Below, piece by piece: positions 16,883-27,558 of a stretch of DNA of 64,000 nt. How positions within the stretch are numbered: position 1 is the stretch's first letter; each line of letters opens with the position of its first letter. The notes under the pieces are model-generated. The model saw nothing but the letters and a program-made list of their open reading frames with translations, was not told the DNA's origin and did not search any database. This stretch comes from Aeoliella sp052161615 (lineage in GTDB: Bacteria; Planctomycetota; Planctomycetia; Pirellulales; Lacipirellulaceae): NCBI RefSeq assembly GCF_052161615.1, contig NZ_CP197417.1, positions 2,976,001-3,040,000 of the forward strand, written 5' to 3'. The position numbers and the translations under genes were made by a program.

Positions 16883-19477
16883 ATGAAAGTACGCGATTTT
16901 ATCCTCCGTGAGGTGCCCGACACCGAACAGTTCCGCCGTGCCCGTGAACTGGATGTCAGCCGGATGGACTTCACTATGAAGGTGCAAGGCCCCGCCGGCA
17001 ACGAGTACGTGATCCGAGTACCTCGCGTAGAGGCCACCGGGGCAATCTGCCGCGAACTCCCCGAGATTTCGAAAGATGCAAAGCTCCTCAACCTAGGTAC
17101 CGCCGGGTGGGACTATGTTGAGCAGCAAGTAACCTGCATCGGCATCGATATCGACACCGATGACAACCACGCTAGCGGTTTGGACCAGGGTAGGTTCGAG
17201 TCTGTTTTTGAAGCCGTAAAGATGGTGCCCTGGTTGGAAGTGCGCCGCTCTTCTGGTGGCAAGGGTCTACATTGTTTCGCCCACGTCTCTGAGCCGGTGA
17301 AAATCGGCGGCCGGAAAGAAAGTTCGGCACTCGCTCTTGCCGTTTTAGAAGTAGCGAGCCGAATCACCGGATGTGACCTGAAGGCCGCAAAGGACTGTGC
17401 GGGTGGCAATCTTTGGATCTATAAGGCCGATGCCGCGCCGAACGCGTTTGAGGTCATCAAGCCAGCAACTGACACACTCAATCCAACCGACTTGCCACCC
17501 GGATGGCGTGACCTGGAGAAGTCGAAGAGAAGCCAAAGCATCCGTTGTGCGCCTTCTACCGTCGAACTCTCTCCAGCTCATCTGCAGATCCAGGATCAGG
17601 TACAGGCGGAGGGCTTCACCTTCATCTACGTTCCAGAACTTGGGTGCTTTCACACGCACACCAAAGCTTTAGAGCAGGCGGCGAAGAAGCATAGCTATCG
17701 CGGACTCTTCCGCACTAATTCGGCTGGTACCGATCCGGGTACTCCAAATTGCCACATGTGGCCGTTACCCGGCGGTGCATTCCTCGTCATGCGTTTCGGA
17801 GATGCCCAGGAGGACACATCCTGGTATCGCAGTCCCAAAGGAGCATATGCGTACCTCAACGTCAGTGTGCCCTTCGACAAGGCTGTCCATCACTTCGCGA
17901 AGAACAACTCGTCAAAAGGCTATGAGTTCGGTCACGACGCCTTGCGACAGTTTCTGGAGGCTATCGGAGTTGCCGTCGATGTACCGGAAATGTTCGGTGA
18001 CAGAAAATTGTTCGTAAAACAAACCAAAGACGAAGCTCGCATCACCGTTGCCAAGGGAGATACCGATGGGCCCTTGGAAGACTGGACCGTCGCCAGCGGC
18101 ACGTGGCAACGCTCTTTCCTCATTCCGCCACCGGACGAGGCTTTTGCGTACGCAGACTCGATCCGAGCTTCGGAAGTCGTCCGCGCCGTATCCAACGAGG
18201 CGGGTTCAGATAAGTGGTTTGTCCGCAATGGTGAGAAGTGGATCGGAACCAACGCTGGTGAGGTGAAAAACGTCCTCGTCTACCAGTCCATCCACCCGGC
18301 GAGTGCCATGGGACGGATGCGGCAAGAGCCGTACGAACTGGTTTACGAGCCGGTCAAACCCGAGTACCTCGATGGTAAGCGATGGAATCGTGGAGCGCCA
18401 CAACTGGCCTGCGAACCTGCCGACGTTGCGTTGGACACACCCACGTGGGATGCCTTGTTTGAGCATATCGGTAAGGGCCTAGATGAAGATGTGGCGGCCG
18501 ATCCAGACTGCCAACGACTGGGCATCACCACGGGCGCTGATTACCTGCGTATTTGGGTCAAGCTCCTAATAGAGAGACCTAGCCAGCGTACTCCCTACCT
18601 TTTCCTGTACAGCCGCGAGAATAATACGGGGAAATCAACCTTCGCAGTTTCTCTTTCCTACCTAATTAACCCCGGAGTCGCTGAGATAAACCAGGAAGCA
18701 TTTACTGGAACGTTTACCAGCGAGCTAGAAGGCAAGGTGCTTTGTCTCATCGAGGAACTTGACCTGCGGGATAGCCATAACAAGGCGTATGCGATGCTCA
18801 AACGCATTCTCACTAGTCCGACCTTGACAATACGTCGTATGCGGACGGATGCGTACGAAGTCCCTAACTTTACTCATTTTATTCACACGGCCAACGATGC
18901 CAACTTCGTGCCTTGCGAGTCTAATGACGTTCGGCTTGTGATGATCGGGGTGTCTCGTATTGAAGAGTTCATCGAGCAGGACGTACTAAATCAGTGCCTT
19001 CGCGACGAAGCGCCTTCCATGTTGCGCAAGCTGTTCGATATGCCGCTTCCAGAACGCTGTGGACGCTTTTGGCTACCGGTGGTGCAAACCACCCTCAAAG
19101 AAAGTGTCATTGCGGGCGTGCATGACGACGAAGTGACGCCAGCCCAAGAAGGTGTCGCCGAGTTCGCCAAAGCCTGTTTGGTTGGTGGTGCCGAGCACGA
19201 AGTGCAAACCAGCGAAGTACTTGCAGGTTATACTCAATTCTGCACGAAATTTGGGTTTCCCGAAGTGCCAAAAACGGCGTTTCTGAAAACGCTCAAGGAA
19301 GCCGTTAGCTTTCCCATCGGACCGGTTCGCCAGAAGCGCGTTGATGGTATTCGCAAAGGGCATTACCGAGGCTTTACTCTGCGGAGCAGCGTGGATGTTC
19401 TAGCTTCTACAAAGCAGACGCACCTTTCGGGCGACTCGCTCCAAATTGGCGCGACTAACTACGCCTTGTCGTGCTAA
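16883..19477 (+). CDS. Primase-helicase (AEP-like primase fused to SF3/D5-like helicase)
   Basis: An 864-residue replication protein. The N-terminal part has the archaeo-eukaryotic primase pattern: a catalytic acidic pair in IGIDIDTDDN (Asp89, Asp91) and SSGGKGLHCF with His130. The C-terminal part is a P-loop NTPase with Walker A SRENNTGKST (Lys584) and Walker B VLCLIEELD (about 619-627), then the FIHTANDAN sensor region, typical of phage and plasmid superfamily 3 (D5/DUF5906-type) helicases. ATG 16883 is chosen because AAAGGA at 16869-16874 precedes it; GTG and TTG codons lie six and three bases upstream. The protein probably primes and opens DNA at the repeat-rich region just upstream, giving the element its own replication. 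Confidence 0.85.
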   Translation: MKVRDFILREVPDTEQFRRARELDVSRMDFTMKVQGPAGNEYVIRVPRVEATGAICRELPEISKDAKLLNLGTAGWDYVEQQVTCIGIDIDTDDNHASGLDQGRFESVFEAVKMVPWLEVRRSSGGKGLHCFAHVSEPVKIGGRKESSALALAVLEVASRITGCDLKAAKDCAGGNLWIYKADAAPNAFEVIKPATDTLNPTDLPPGWRDLEKSKRSQSIRCAPSTVELSPAHLQIQDQVQAEGFTFIYVPELGCFHTHTKALEQAAKKHSYRGLFRTNSAGTDPGTPNCHMWPLPGGAFLVMRFGDAQEDTSWYRSPKGAYAYLNVSVPFDKAVHHFAKNNSSKGYEFGHDALRQFLEAIGVAVDVPEMFGDRKLFVKQTKDEARITVAKGDTDGPLEDWTVASGTWQRSFLIPPPDEAFAYADSIRASEVVRAVSNEAGSDKWFVRNGEKWIGTNAGEVKNVLVYQSIHPASAMGRMRQEPYELVYEPVKPEYLDGKRWNRGAPQLACEPADVALDTPTWDALFEHIGKGLDEDVAADPDCQRLGITTGADYLRIWVKLLIERPSQRTPYLFLYSRENNTGKSTFAVSLSYLINPGVAEINQEAFTGTFTSELEGKVLCLIEELDLRDSHNKAYAMLKRILTSPTLTIRRMRTDAYEVPNFTHFIHTANDANFVPCESNDVRLVMIGVSRIEEFIEQDVLNQCLRDEAPSMLRKLFDMPLPERCGRFWLPVVQTTLKESVIAGVHDDEVTPAQEGVAEFAKACLVGGAEHEVQTSEVLAGYTQFCTKFGFPEVPKTAFLKTLKEAVSFPIGPVRQKRVDGIRKGHYRGFTLRSSVDVLASTKQTHLSGDSLQIGATNYALSC

Positions 19478-19567
19478 TCGCGTCGGTCGGTAACTTCTTC
19501 TCGGGCGAGCGTGACAGCTTATGTCATGCTCGTCTATCAATTTCAATCCTTTCTGAAAGACAGTGCT

Positions 19568-20008
19568 ATGAATACTTTTCTACGAATCACGAATCCCGAT
19601 GGCTTGCTTCAATTCGCGCCGCCTGCCGGAATTTTTCTAGGGGATCAAAGATCGAAGCTCGCCCATGTTAATTGGGTTTGGCGAGACACCCAAATGGAAG
19701 GACTAGTGCCAGGCATCTCCTTTGAAAATGGTTCCGACCCTTACCAGCAATACCGACTGGCAGAACTATTCCTAACGGGGTGTAGAAAGGCACCTCAGAT
19801 AAACAGACGAGTCTCCACTAAGGGTGTAAAGCACCTAATCGAGGAAATTGCTCCCGAGCCTGCATACGTGGGTCAGGCGTACGTGATTCTCGCTGCTCGC
19901 TGCCTAGGTTTCGACGTACGCCCCACGGACGATCGCCTCTCCTATCACCTCAACATCGTGTCGGATGATCGCTACTGGGGGCAATCTAAGTTGAGTGACT
20001 GGAACTAG
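19568..20008 (+). CDS. Orphan element protein
   Basis: A 146-residue soluble protein from ATG 19568, with GAAAGA about eight bases upstream, that I do not recognise. It begins MNTFLRITNPDGLLQFAPPA and has tryptophan-rich (VNWVWRDTQ) and aromatic segments and no membrane helix. It lies 90 bases after the primase-helicase and ends before a strong terminator, so it is probably co-transcribed with it and may be a replication accessory protein. This is inference from position only. Confidence 0.65.
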   Translation: MNTFLRITNPDGLLQFAPPAGIFLGDQRSKLAHVNWVWRDTQMEGLVPGISFENGSDPYQQYRLAELFLTGCRKAPQINRRVSTKGVKHLIEEIAPEPAYVGQAYVILAARCLGFDVRPTDDRLSYHLNIVSDDRYWGQSKLSDWN

Positions 20009-20065
20009 CGCGCGGACGCGACCCGGCGGCTATTCTGGCGTGGAATGACCACACCGCCATCGCCA

Positions 20066-20105
20066 GGCGGCACGATTCGCTCTGCCGCCGTTTTTCTTCT
20101 TTTTT
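20066..20105 (+). terminator. Rho-independent terminator
   Basis: A perfect 7-bp stem, GGCGGCA at 20066-20072 and TGCCGCC at 20083-20089, is followed by a broken T-tract from 20091 to 20105. It ends the rightward replication transcript and lies just before the HTH gene at 20121. Confidence 0.8.
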
Positions 20106-20120
20106 CCGATAGGACCCAAA

Positions 20121-20447
20121 ATGAAATTTGAACCATCCGAAATTGAATCTCTAGCAGCGGCGCTTGCGACCTGCCTAGAGGAGATTGTGGAAGATAAGCT
20201 CGCCAGCATCGTCGCTTCATCTAAAGTGCCGGAGATATTGTCTACCGAGCAAGCTGCGTTGTTTATGGGGGTGGATGCGCAAACGATACGAAGGGAGGCC
20301 CGGAGGGGGCGTCTGCCTCATCTGAAGGTCGGCAAGAAGAATAGGTACCGACGGCAGGACCTGCTAGCGGTCTTCGAGGTGCCTGTTGGTAGGAAGACCA
20401 CGTTGCCCTTCAGCGAAGAGAAACAAGAAGTCGCCCAATTCAATTGA
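20121..20447 (+). CDS. Excisionase-type helix-turn-helix protein
   Basis: A 108-residue protein. Residues about 35-85 (ILSTEQAALFMGVDAQTIRR, then EARRGRLPHLKVGKKNRYRR followed by QDLLA) form the MerR/excisionase-like winged HTH used by phage Xis proteins and related regulators. The first 35 residues are acidic and helical. AGGA lies before the ATG. In an element with a tyrosine recombinase it is the best candidate for the recombination directionality factor, although it is not next to the integrase. A copy-number or transcription regulator is the alternative. Confidence 0.8.
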   Translation: MKFEPSEIESLAAALATCLEEIVEDKLASIVASSKVPEILSTEQAALFMGVDAQTIRREARRGRLPHLKVGKKNRYRRQDLLAVFEVPVGRKTTLPFSEEKQEVAQFN

Positions 20448-20505
20448 ATGGATTGCCTTGCTGCCCCACATCTGGGGTATCGATCGCTTGTGGGGACGTA
20501 GAAGG

Positions 20506-21249
20506 TCAATTGTCGTCGTTTTGAGATTGGGGTAGTGCTGTAGCTGATGAGGAAGAAGTGAGTTTTACTAATCCCGGTTTCAATAGAGGATCTAACGGGA
20601 ACTCATACTTCTCACTTAATTCCGCCAACTTCGTCAAAAACGCATCTACTCCCTTCAAATTCACGGCTGCCATTCGAAGTTTGAACAATTCCTTCGCGTC
20701 CGATTTGTCCACTATCGCATAACAAGCGATGCAGTAAGTTTGCACCGTCGAACCCAAACGATTCAGCGCGAAAACCAAATCAAAGTATTCTGAAAAGACC
20801 GCTAATATGAAGATGGACAAGAAGAAGACCATAGTGTGGAGAACGAGTTTGCCAACGCTACCCTCTTCTTGAGGTTGAGCATCTGTAAGCGGTTTCGAAG
20901 CATCCATGGTTTGTCCGGCTTGGGGACTGTGCATTAGATCTCTAGCCTCTTCGTAGACCCTGATCCCAGCGAGCACCAGTAGGAATACGACGACTATCAT
21001 TAAGAGAAGCTGAGCGGGGACGACGACGCTAACACTTTTTGGTGAATTGAACGAAGCCACGTACGCCCAACCGGCCAGCCTACGGTAAAGCCGATTCGTC
21101 GAGTGCCGAAAGCGAGTTAGACCAACGACGCTCCCCGTGTATAGCTTCCTGTAGATGAAATACGCACCCATTAGAACTAGCGAGGTGGCTATGCTCGTTA
21201 AGAGTGGCGATGCCTCAATCGTCTCAATGATGCTGTAGCGATCATTCAT
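20506..21249 (-). CDS. Membrane protein of the cargo operon
   Basis: A 247-residue protein with three hydrophobic segments: about residues 15-34 (LLTSIATSLVLMGAYFIY), 75-95 (VVVPAQLLLMIVVVFLLVLA) and 132-155 (LVLHTMVFFLSIFILAVF). Between the second and third is a polar 35-residue loop, and a soluble C-terminal part of about 90 residues follows. I recognise no family. AAGGGG precedes the ATG. It is the last gene of the leftward XRE-orphan-HEPN-like set, 22 bases after the HEPN-like gene. In defence and abortive-infection modules a membrane protein beside a HEPN protein often acts as effector or sensor; that role is speculative here. Confidence 0.75.
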   Translation of the reverse strand: MNDRYSIIETIEASPLLTSIATSLVLMGAYFIYRKLYTGSVVGLTRFRHSTNRLYRRLAGWAYVASFNSPKSVSVVVPAQLLLMIVVVFLLVLAGIRVYEEARDLMHSPQAGQTMDASKPLTDAQPQEEGSVGKLVLHTMVFFLSIFILAVFSEYFDLVFALNRLGSTVQTYCIACYAIVDKSDAKELFKLRMAAVNLKGVDAFLTKLAELSEKYEFPLDPLLKPGLVKLTSSSSATALPQSQNDDN

Positions 21250-21271
21250 TGGTCGCTGCCCCTTGCTATGA

Positions 21272-21682
21272 CTATTTGAATGGCGATTCTGTGACCGTCT
21301 TTAGAACACGCTCCACGTAAGCCACTGCAACATTCTGGCTTGCGTGGCTATAGTTCGCGTGGGCGTATTCGTTCCGCTGATCTAGCAAGCTCTGAAGATT
21401 GCGAAAGTGTTTTTCAGTGAAAACACCTAGTCCCACTCCTTGAGAATTCTTGCAGACCTCCAAAAAGTCATACTCTCCGAGGTGGAAGAAATCTTCAAAG
21501 GTATTGATCTGTGCCGGCCCCCGGCGTGGCGGTTTGCTCGCTAGTTGAGTATTGAAGTCGACAAGTCGGCCACAGGTATCGTTGAAAACCCATGCTCGGA
21601 TAATGTCGAAGCCCAACGCCCAACCCATTACGATTGCCGGTCGAGCCAAGCCCGTCTTTAGGCAAAGCTCCAAATCCTTACG
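21272..21682 (-). CDS. HEPN-like domain protein, putative ribonuclease
   Basis: About 136 residues from ATG 21682 (AGGA just upstream), or 155 from a TTG at 21739. The first helix region (RKDLELCLKTGLARPAIVMG then WALGFDIIRAW) and the late motif QRNEYAHANY fit the HEPN fold. R-N-x-x-x-H (R122, N123 and H127 counted from the TTG start) is the HEPN RNase signature R-x4-6-H. HEPN proteins cut RNA in toxin-antitoxin, abortive-infection and CRISPR systems. The frame continues in phase, three codons past the TAG stop of the preceding orphan gene, so the two may once have been, or may still be, one protein by readthrough. The domain call rests on motif and helix pattern alone. Confidence 0.7.
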   Translation of the reverse strand, partial: RKDLELCLKTGLARPAIVMGWALGFDIIRAWVFNDTCGRLVDFNTQLASKPPRRGPAQINTFEDFFHLGEYDFLEVCKNSQGVGLGVFTEKHFRNLQSLLDQRNEYAHANYSHASQNVAVAYVERVLKTVTESPFK

Positions 21683-21748
21683 CATCGCTTCCTGGTGTGC
21701 GGGTAGCGGGTGCCCTAAATCGGTCGCAAGGTCGGTCAATGCTTGTAA

Positions 21749-22069
21749 CTATTGATCGCGGCATAGTATCGCCGTCACACTCGTCGACTCACTAATTGAA
21801 GTGAGGCTTACGCCGCGGGCATATTCCTGCAATCTAAGAGATTCTTCAGGAGTAATACGCCGGTTGTGTTCGTAAACTATTATTTTTCGTCGACGAAAAT
21901 CCGCCGCCAATGCAGCCGTAGCGGCGAACTCACACTGACCAGCCGTCCGTTCCACAACTTCAATTGCGTCTTGATACTGATCAAAGGTCCAAATCTGCGG
22001 GTTAATTAAAGCAAGACAGCTATTGCCTAGATCAATTAGCACCGACACTGGGACTTCGGTATCCGCCAT
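21749..22069 (-). CDS. Orphan protein of the cargo operon
   Basis: A 106-residue acidic, mostly helical protein that I do not recognise. ATG 22069 is chosen because AAGGGGG lies five bases before it; an ATG at 22093, which overlaps the XRE stop as ATGA, would add eight residues. It ends in TAG at 21749-21751, and the downstream HEPN-like frame is in phase with it. Position between an XRE regulator and a HEPN-like protein suggests an antitoxin or a partner subunit; this is inference. Confidence 0.65.
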   Translation of the reverse strand: MADTEVPVSVLIDLGNSCLALINPQIWTFDQYQDAIEVVERTAGQCEFAATAALAADFRRRKIIVYEHNRRITPEESLRLQEYARGVSLTSISESTSVTAILCRDQ

Positions 22070-22089
22070 CGCACCCCCTTTTGGCTTCC

Positions 22090-22419
22090 TCATTTTTTCT
22101 TCGCTGGCTTTTTCTTCGGTGCCTTGCTCTTCAACTGTCGAAGCTCAAAGCCCATGAAATAGGCCAGCCGGTTAAACGTCTTTAGGCGTAGGTCGCCCCC
22201 ATTCATAAACATGCTTATTGCACCTTGGGGAACCTCGGCTGCCTTCGCTAATTGGTATTGCGAAATTCCACTCTCGGCGATGGCTTGCCTGAGTTGCTGT
22301 GCGAAATCCATATCTTCTGGAACCTCCGAAGGCATCTTCCTTTGGAAAAGGTATGTAGAACCATCACGAGCTTTAAGCTCGTAATCGGGTCGCGCGTCGT
22401 TTTCAGGTTTCAAAGCCAT
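22090..22419 (-). CDS. XRE-family helix-turn-helix regulator
   Basis: A 109-residue DNA-binding protein. Residues about 40-95 form the Cro/C1-type HTH (DFAQQLRQAIAESGISQYQL, then AKAAEVPQGAISMFM), and a lysine-rich tail (KSKAPKKKPAKKK) follows. ATG 22419 is chosen because a TTGACG-17-TATCAT promoter lies at 22466-22494 within what would otherwise be a TTG-initiated longer frame. It heads the leftward cargo operon and is divergent from the integrase. A palindrome over the integrase -35 box and inside this gene's own leader is a natural operator, so it probably represses the integrase and itself. The stop overlaps an ATG of the next frame. Confidence 0.85.
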   Translation of the reverse strand: MALKPENDARPDYELKARDGSTYLFQRKMPSEVPEDMDFAQQLRQAIAESGISQYQLAKAAEVPQGAISMFMNGGDLRLKTFNRLAYFMGFELRQLKSKAPKKKPAKKK

Positions 22420-22440
22420 GCCAAAACTTATCGGCAACCT

Positions 22441-22494
22441 GATTGACTCGCAATCGATCAGCAATATGATAGAAAGGTCTCGTTTTGCCGTCAA
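22441..22494. promoter_or_regulatory. Interlocked divergent promoters for XRE operon and integrase, with operator palindrome
   Basis: Rightward, TTGACT at 22443-22448 and TATGAT at 22465-22470 (spacer 16) drive the integrase. Leftward, TTGACG (complement of 22489-22494) and TATCAT (complement of 22466-22471, spacer 17) drive the XRE operon. The two -10 boxes are the same seven base pairs read from opposite strands, so only one polymerase can bind at a time. A palindrome, GATTGACTCGCAATC at 22441-22455, covers the integrase -35 and falls just past the predicted leftward start site (about 22459). Leaders would be about 50 and 40 nucleotides. Confidence 0.65.
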
Positions 22495-22525
22495 TCACTT
22501 CTCACCTCAGTAAAGGATCCAAGTA

Positions 22526-23758
22526 ATGACCGTAAGAGTTTTCCAGAAAGCAAGAGAACGGAAGAAACTAGGGGTCAAGAGTTGCCCCTGGTGGATCGAA
22601 TGGCGAGACCCCGCCAGCGATCGCAAGTTGTGCAAGAAGATTGGACCGAAGAAGCTCGCAAAGGAAGCTGCTGATGCGAAGCTGGCCCAACTGATCAAAC
22701 GTGAGACGGGGGTGACCGAGGATAAGCCTTGGACCGAATTTATCGGCGGATATGATACTCGGCATATTCAAACCGAACTCACCAGTGAAGCCAGCCGCGT
22801 GGAAGTACGGCGAGTCGTGAAACGGTTCGGTGAAATGATGAAACCGAAGTTCGTAAAGTCAATCGACGAGACCATGCTGGACCAATACGTCGCGAAACGA
22901 CGTAAGCAACGTGGTCAAAAGCCCGGCTCCAAGTTGTCCGTCGGCACCATCCGGAAGGATATCCGCACGTTGCTGGCAGCACTGAATAAGGCCAAGCGAT
23001 GGCGGTACATCGATCGATTGCCGGAGATGTCGAAGGTTAAGGGGATCGAACCAGAAAAGCGTTTCGTCACAGAAGAGCACTTTACGGATATGTTGGCGGC
23101 TCTCGGTAAGGCCCCCTGCCCCGTTAGCTTCCCTGTTGGCTTCGAGTACGGCGGAGCTTGGACCCCGGCCCAATGGTGGTCTGCTCTCTTGATGAGCGCG
23201 TGGATTACAGGTATGCGACGTGGTGCCCTACTCGCGTTGAAGTGGGCCGATGTCGACTTGGCAGCTGGAACCGCCAAGAGCCGTGGGAAGGACAATAAAG
23301 GCAAGAGAACCCATCTAGTGAAGTTGGGCCCTGCCGGGGAGCTACTGAAGTCTCTGGAAGGAAGTGACGCCCGGGTGTTCCCATGGGACCATGCGTTGAC
23401 GTGGTTCGATGCCCAATTGCTCGCCATCCAAACCACGGCTGGTATCAAACTCCCTTGCATCGTTGAAGGTGAGCACGAATGCACCCCTAGTTGCTTCGCC
23501 TACTCAATGCATGATTTCCGACGTGCTCACGCCACTTATCACTATGGCAAGGTGAGTGACCGAGACCTTCAGGAGCAGATGGGCCATGCCAACTTTGCCA
23601 CGACCCGGAGCTACGCGAAGTACGCCAAAGCTCACCAGAATGCCGCCTATGCTTACCACCTGCCCGAAGGTGCGATGGCGAAGGCCTTGAAGTTGGTGAA
23701 AGCCGACGGAAGCGATCTGGGAGGCCAGAGGGAGGCCAACGCTCAGAATCTCTGTTAA
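22526..23758 (+). CDS. Tyrosine recombinase (integrase) of the tRNA-Lys element
   Basis: A 410-residue site-specific recombinase. The N-terminal arm- and core-binding part (residues 1-175) is followed by the catalytic domain: TGMRRGALL with Arg231, a lysine in the KDNKGKRTHLVKL hairpin near 255-262, HDFRRAH with His329 and Arg332, GHANFATTRSY with His354 and the nucleophile Tyr363. All residues needed for activity are visible, so the gene looks functional. AAAGGA precedes the ATG. It lies 52 bases from the 3' end of tRNA-Lys, the usual attachment site, and is divergent from an XRE gene with interlocked promoters. The far att repeat was not found in the window. Confidence 0.93.
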   Translation: MTVRVFQKARERKKLGVKSCPWWIEWRDPASDRKLCKKIGPKKLAKEAADAKLAQLIKRETGVTEDKPWTEFIGGYDTRHIQTELTSEASRVEVRRVVKRFGEMMKPKFVKSIDETMLDQYVAKRRKQRGQKPGSKLSVGTIRKDIRTLLAALNKAKRWRYIDRLPEMSKVKGIEPEKRFVTEEHFTDMLAALGKAPCPVSFPVGFEYGGAWTPAQWWSALLMSAWITGMRRGALLALKWADVDLAAGTAKSRGKDNKGKRTHLVKLGPAGELLKSLEGSDARVFPWDHALTWFDAQLLAIQTTAGIKLPCIVEGEHECTPSCFAYSMHDFRRAHATYHYGKVSDRDLQEQMGHANFATTRSYAKYAKAHQNAAYAYHLPEGAMAKALKLVKADGSDLGGQREANAQNLC

Positions 23759-23810
23759 CCTCTCTGTGGGCACCAGCCGCAAGTGTTTCTCCCATAGCAC
23801 TTTAAGAAAA

Positions 23811-23883
23811 TGACCCCGGCGGGACTCGAACCCACGACCCACGGATTAAAAGTCCGTTGCTCTACCGACTGAGCTACAGGGTC
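23811..23883 (-). tRNA. tRNA-Lys (anticodon TTT)
   Basis: The complement folds as a complete 73-nt tRNA: acceptor GACCCTG/CGGGGTC with discriminator A, D-arm GCTC...GAGC, anticodon stem ACGGA/TCCGT with loop CTTTTAA (anticodon TTT), and T-arm GTGGG-TTCGAGT-CCCGC. CCA is not encoded. Its 3' end faces the integrase, so it is the probable attB of the element and its 3' part was restored by the inserted DNA. Confidence 0.95.
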
Positions 23884-24012
23884 AAAGAAACCGCCCGAGG
23901 GCGATTGGAAGAACTGCTTTAGAATCGGTTGGAATGGCTGCGTGAGCGGCCGGCGAGTGAAGTCTTTATTCTACCTGGATTATGGAGCAGCAAAAGGCCG
24001 GGGCGGTTCGCT

Positions 24013-24699
24013 TTATTGCCAAGTTTTCCAGCCTTTACCAGCAATTTGCGGCTCGAAGTCGTCGCGGCCGGCTAGTTTGGCGATTTCTTTGACGCACTGG
24101 ATGGTCAAGCGGGTGACGACTTCCTGGTCGCGATCCTGGCCGTAGTACTCGCTCAAGTCGATGGGCTGACCGACGTGCAGGACGATTCGCGATGGCATAA
24201 ACACAGGCATCCACGCGACTTTGTGGTAGGGTGTCCCTTCGACGTAGCACGGCAGTACCGGCACCTTGGCGCGGAGCGCAACAACGATTGCCCCCGGGCG
24301 AACGGGAAGCATGAAGGCGTCGGTTGTGTTGATGGTTCCTTCGGGGAACATGCCGACGAGCTCGCCTTTTTCGGCCTCGCGAATCGCTCCGCGGAGGGGC
24401 GACACGTCGGTGCCATTCTTGCCCACGGAGATGATCTCGAAGACATCGAGCATTCGGGCGATGATAGTGCCCGGCTTGTAGAGCGCGGCGACTAGCCAGT
24501 GGACGAGCCGGCGGCGCGCGACGACTTGGAACACGCACGGGTCGACGCTGCTGCGGTGATTGCAGATAATCACCGCACCCTGGTCGTCGGGAATCGGTAG
24601 CTTATCGGGGACTTTCGCCCACCAGACCACGCGGACCAGGAACTGATTGAAGTAGTAGAAGCACCACTGGATGAAGCTGTAGGAGCGACGTTCGGCCAT
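24013..24699 (-). CDS. plsC: 1-acyl-sn-glycerol-3-phosphate acyltransferase family protein
   Basis: A 228-residue PlsC-type acyltransferase, which transfers an acyl chain to lysophosphatidate during phospholipid synthesis at the inner membrane. The catalytic NHRSSVD (His48, Asp53, the H-x4-D motif) and the substrate-binding FPEGT (118-122) are present, and a hydrophobic N-terminal segment anchors it. Length is normal for the family. The exact acyl acceptor cannot be told; paralogues act on ornithine lipids or other acceptors. It follows aconitase on the same strand, with a hairpin between them, so they need not be co-transcribed. Confidence 0.85.
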   Translation of the reverse strand: MAERRSYSFIQWCFYYFNQFLVRVVWWAKVPDKLPIPDDQGAVIICNHRSSVDPCVFQVVARRRLVHWLVAALYKPGTIIARMLDVFEIISVGKNGTDVSPLRGAIREAEKGELVGMFPEGTINTTDAFMLPVRPGAIVVALRAKVPVLPCYVEGTPYHKVAWMPVFMPSRIVLHVGQPIDLSEYYGQDRDQEVVTRLTIQCVKEIAKLAGRDDFEPQIAGKGWKTWQ

Positions 24700-24736
24700 C
24701 GTGGCGGTGGTCCTGAGGAAGGCTTCGTGAACGAAT

Positions 24737-24762
24737 AGCCCCGACCATGCTTGGTCGGGGCT
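24737..24762 (-). terminator. Hairpin between aconitase and plsC
   Basis: A perfect 11-bp stem, AGCCCCGACCA at 24737-24747 and TGGTCGGGGCT at 24752-24762, with a four-base loop lies 27 bases after the aconitase stop. No T-tract follows. Confidence 0.6.
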
Positions 24763-24789
24763 AGGGGTATCTCCAGAACTTCTGTGAAA

Positions 24790-27558
<2,769 letters not shown>

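Noticed and set aside
12509..23883. CRISPR array within the mobile region
   Set aside because: No regularly spaced direct repeats were seen; the repeats present are two-copy or palindromic.
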